5,937 nt of DNA from Methanomassiliicoccales archaeon. GTDB taxonomy: Archaea > Thermoplasmatota > Thermoplasmata > Methanomassiliicoccales > JACIVX01. Below, piece by piece: positions 5,253-5,937 of this stretch (position 1 is its first letter; every line of letters starts with the position of its first letter). The stretch spans positions 1 through 5,937 of the forward strand of contig JAJRAG010000106.1 of the NCBI GenBank assembly GCA_028682925.1, read 5' to 3'. The notes under the pieces were generated by a model, which was given only the letters and a program-made list of their open reading frames with translations, was not told the DNA's origin and ran no database searches. Both the position numbers and the translations under genes were made by a program.

Positions 5253-5937
5253 CTTCCTCTGATTCTCCTGAGCGTCGCTCTCCCATACTGAGCGAGGGCG
5301 ACACCGGCTATAACGAGGGAGGCGAATAATACAGTTTCCGCTGTGACCACCTCTCCCAGCATAGCCATCGAAATGATCGTCGAGAATACCGGGATGAGGT
5401 ATACGAAGAACGATATCGAGCTTAGCTCCTTCTTCTGCAAAACGTAGTTGTAGAATAGGAAGGCCAAGCAGCCTGGGAACACTGCCAGTATCAGTAAGAT
5501 TGCGATCATGTCCGGTGGGAAGGCTACCGTCTGGCCGAACTCGATCGGGCTGAAGAGAAATAGAAACAGCGATCCGATAGCTATGTTCCAGCCCGTGATC
5601 GTCAGAGGATGATGGCGCTCGAGCGCCTTCTTCGTCACCACGCCAGAAATCGAGTAGAACATCGCAGAAAGGAGCACGAAAAGGTTCCCGACGAAAGTAC
5701 TGTTGTTGAAATCTACACCGCCCTGGCTGATCAGCAACAACGTCCCGACAATCGCCAAGATTGTGCCTGCGATCTTCGCGCCTCCAAGACGCTCCTTCAA
5801 GAAGACCACTGCCAGTGCCACGGTGAATACGGGTCCGCAGGCCTGGATCATCGAGGAGACGCTTGCGGTAGTGGACTGTAGCCCGATATTGAGGGTCGCG
5901 TTCGGGAGGGCCACGCCGACAAGACCGAGGAAGGTCA
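5249..5937 (-). CDS. EamA-family (DMT) transporter, N-terminus cut by window edge
   Basis: This is an integral membrane protein of the drug/metabolite transporter superfamily, probably exporting or importing a small metabolite; the substrate cannot be read from sequence. The frame is open to the window edge. A GTG at 5914 is internal, because conserved residues (FLGLVGVALPN) continue upstream of it. About 229 residues are visible of an expected 290-300. They cover the end of the first EamA repeat (helix, then CGPVFTVALAVVFLKERLG with the typical P and E of the repeat) and the whole second repeat, which ends in a parallel PVFSTIISMAMLGE segment. I count about eight hydrophobic segments, consistent with a ten-helix protein missing the first two or so. 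The tail TLRRIRGR is basic, as expected for a cytoplasmic end. Its TGA overlaps the hel308 ATG by ATGA, so the two are likely co-transcribed; the promoter is outside the window. Confidence 0.88.
   Translation of the reverse strand, partial: TFLGLVGVALPNATLNIGLQSTTASVSSMIQACGPVFTVALAVVFLKERLGGAKIAGTILAIVGTLLLISQGGVDFNNSTFVGNLFVLLSAMFYSISGVVTKKALERHHPLTITGWNIAIGSLFLFLFSPIEFGQTVAFPPDMIAILLILAVFPGCLAFLFYNYVLQKKELSSISFFVYLIPVFSTIISMAMLGEVVTAETVLFASLVIAGVALAQYGRATLRRIRGR

Noticed and set aside
5249..5914. Complete transporter gene starting at the GTG at 5914
   Set aside because: Conserved first-repeat residues continue in frame upstream of the GTG to the window edge, and the protein would lack most of its first EamA repeat. 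The true start is outside the window.
5249..5937. Transporter as a threonine/homoserine exporter (RhtA-like) linked to thrBC
   Set aside because: RhtA belongs to the same broad superfamily, but this gene is about 3 kb away on the opposite strand, paired with hel308, and nothing in the visible sequence indicates substrate.
1..5937. Mobile element, CRISPR array, toxin-antitoxin or defence island
   Set aside because: I saw no spaced direct repeats, terminal inverted repeats, transposase or nuclease genes, or tRNA-like segments. The window is tightly packed with five recognisable chromosomal genes.

Overview
This window looks like chromosomal DNA from an archaeon. The evidence is a full-length Hel308-type DNA helicase, a single-domain KaiC/RadA-like ATPase, archaeal-type homoserine kinase and threonine synthase, TATA-like promoter elements in place of -35/-10 boxes, and GGAGG/GGTGA ribosome binding sites. 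By eye the G+C content is somewhat above 50% and AGG/AGA arginine codons are common. A euryarchaeal (possibly Thermoplasmata-like) source is my best guess. No rRNA or other taxonomic marker is present, so the lineage stays open.

Layout. Positions 1-125 hold a leader with a candidate promoter. On the + strand, homoserine kinase (126-1064) and threonine synthase (1065-2288) abut exactly (TAG|ATG) and form a thrB-thrC unit for the last two steps of threonine synthesis. A 55-base gap with a good TATA-like element precedes a KaiC-like ATPase (2344-3057, +). On the - strand, an EamA-family transporter cut by the right window edge (5937-5249) is followed by hel308 (5252-3054), with an ATGA stop/start overlap that implies one transcript and coupled translation. 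The hel308 and kaiC-like genes converge with overlapping stop codons inside a perfect 14-bp palindrome (3049-3062).

Functionally there are two themes: amino-acid synthesis (thrBC) and DNA transactions (hel308, and perhaps the KaiC-like ATPase). The transporter's substrate is unknown. There is no sign of mobile elements, CRISPR arrays, RNA genes or foreign islands, and coding density is near complete. This is mostly ordinary core archaeal chromosome. The places most worth a second look are the kaiC/hel308 junction, where both proteins end in the same -T-D-F tail written by the palindrome, the PCNA-binding-like C-terminus of Hel308, and the single-glutamate active site of the KaiC-like protein.
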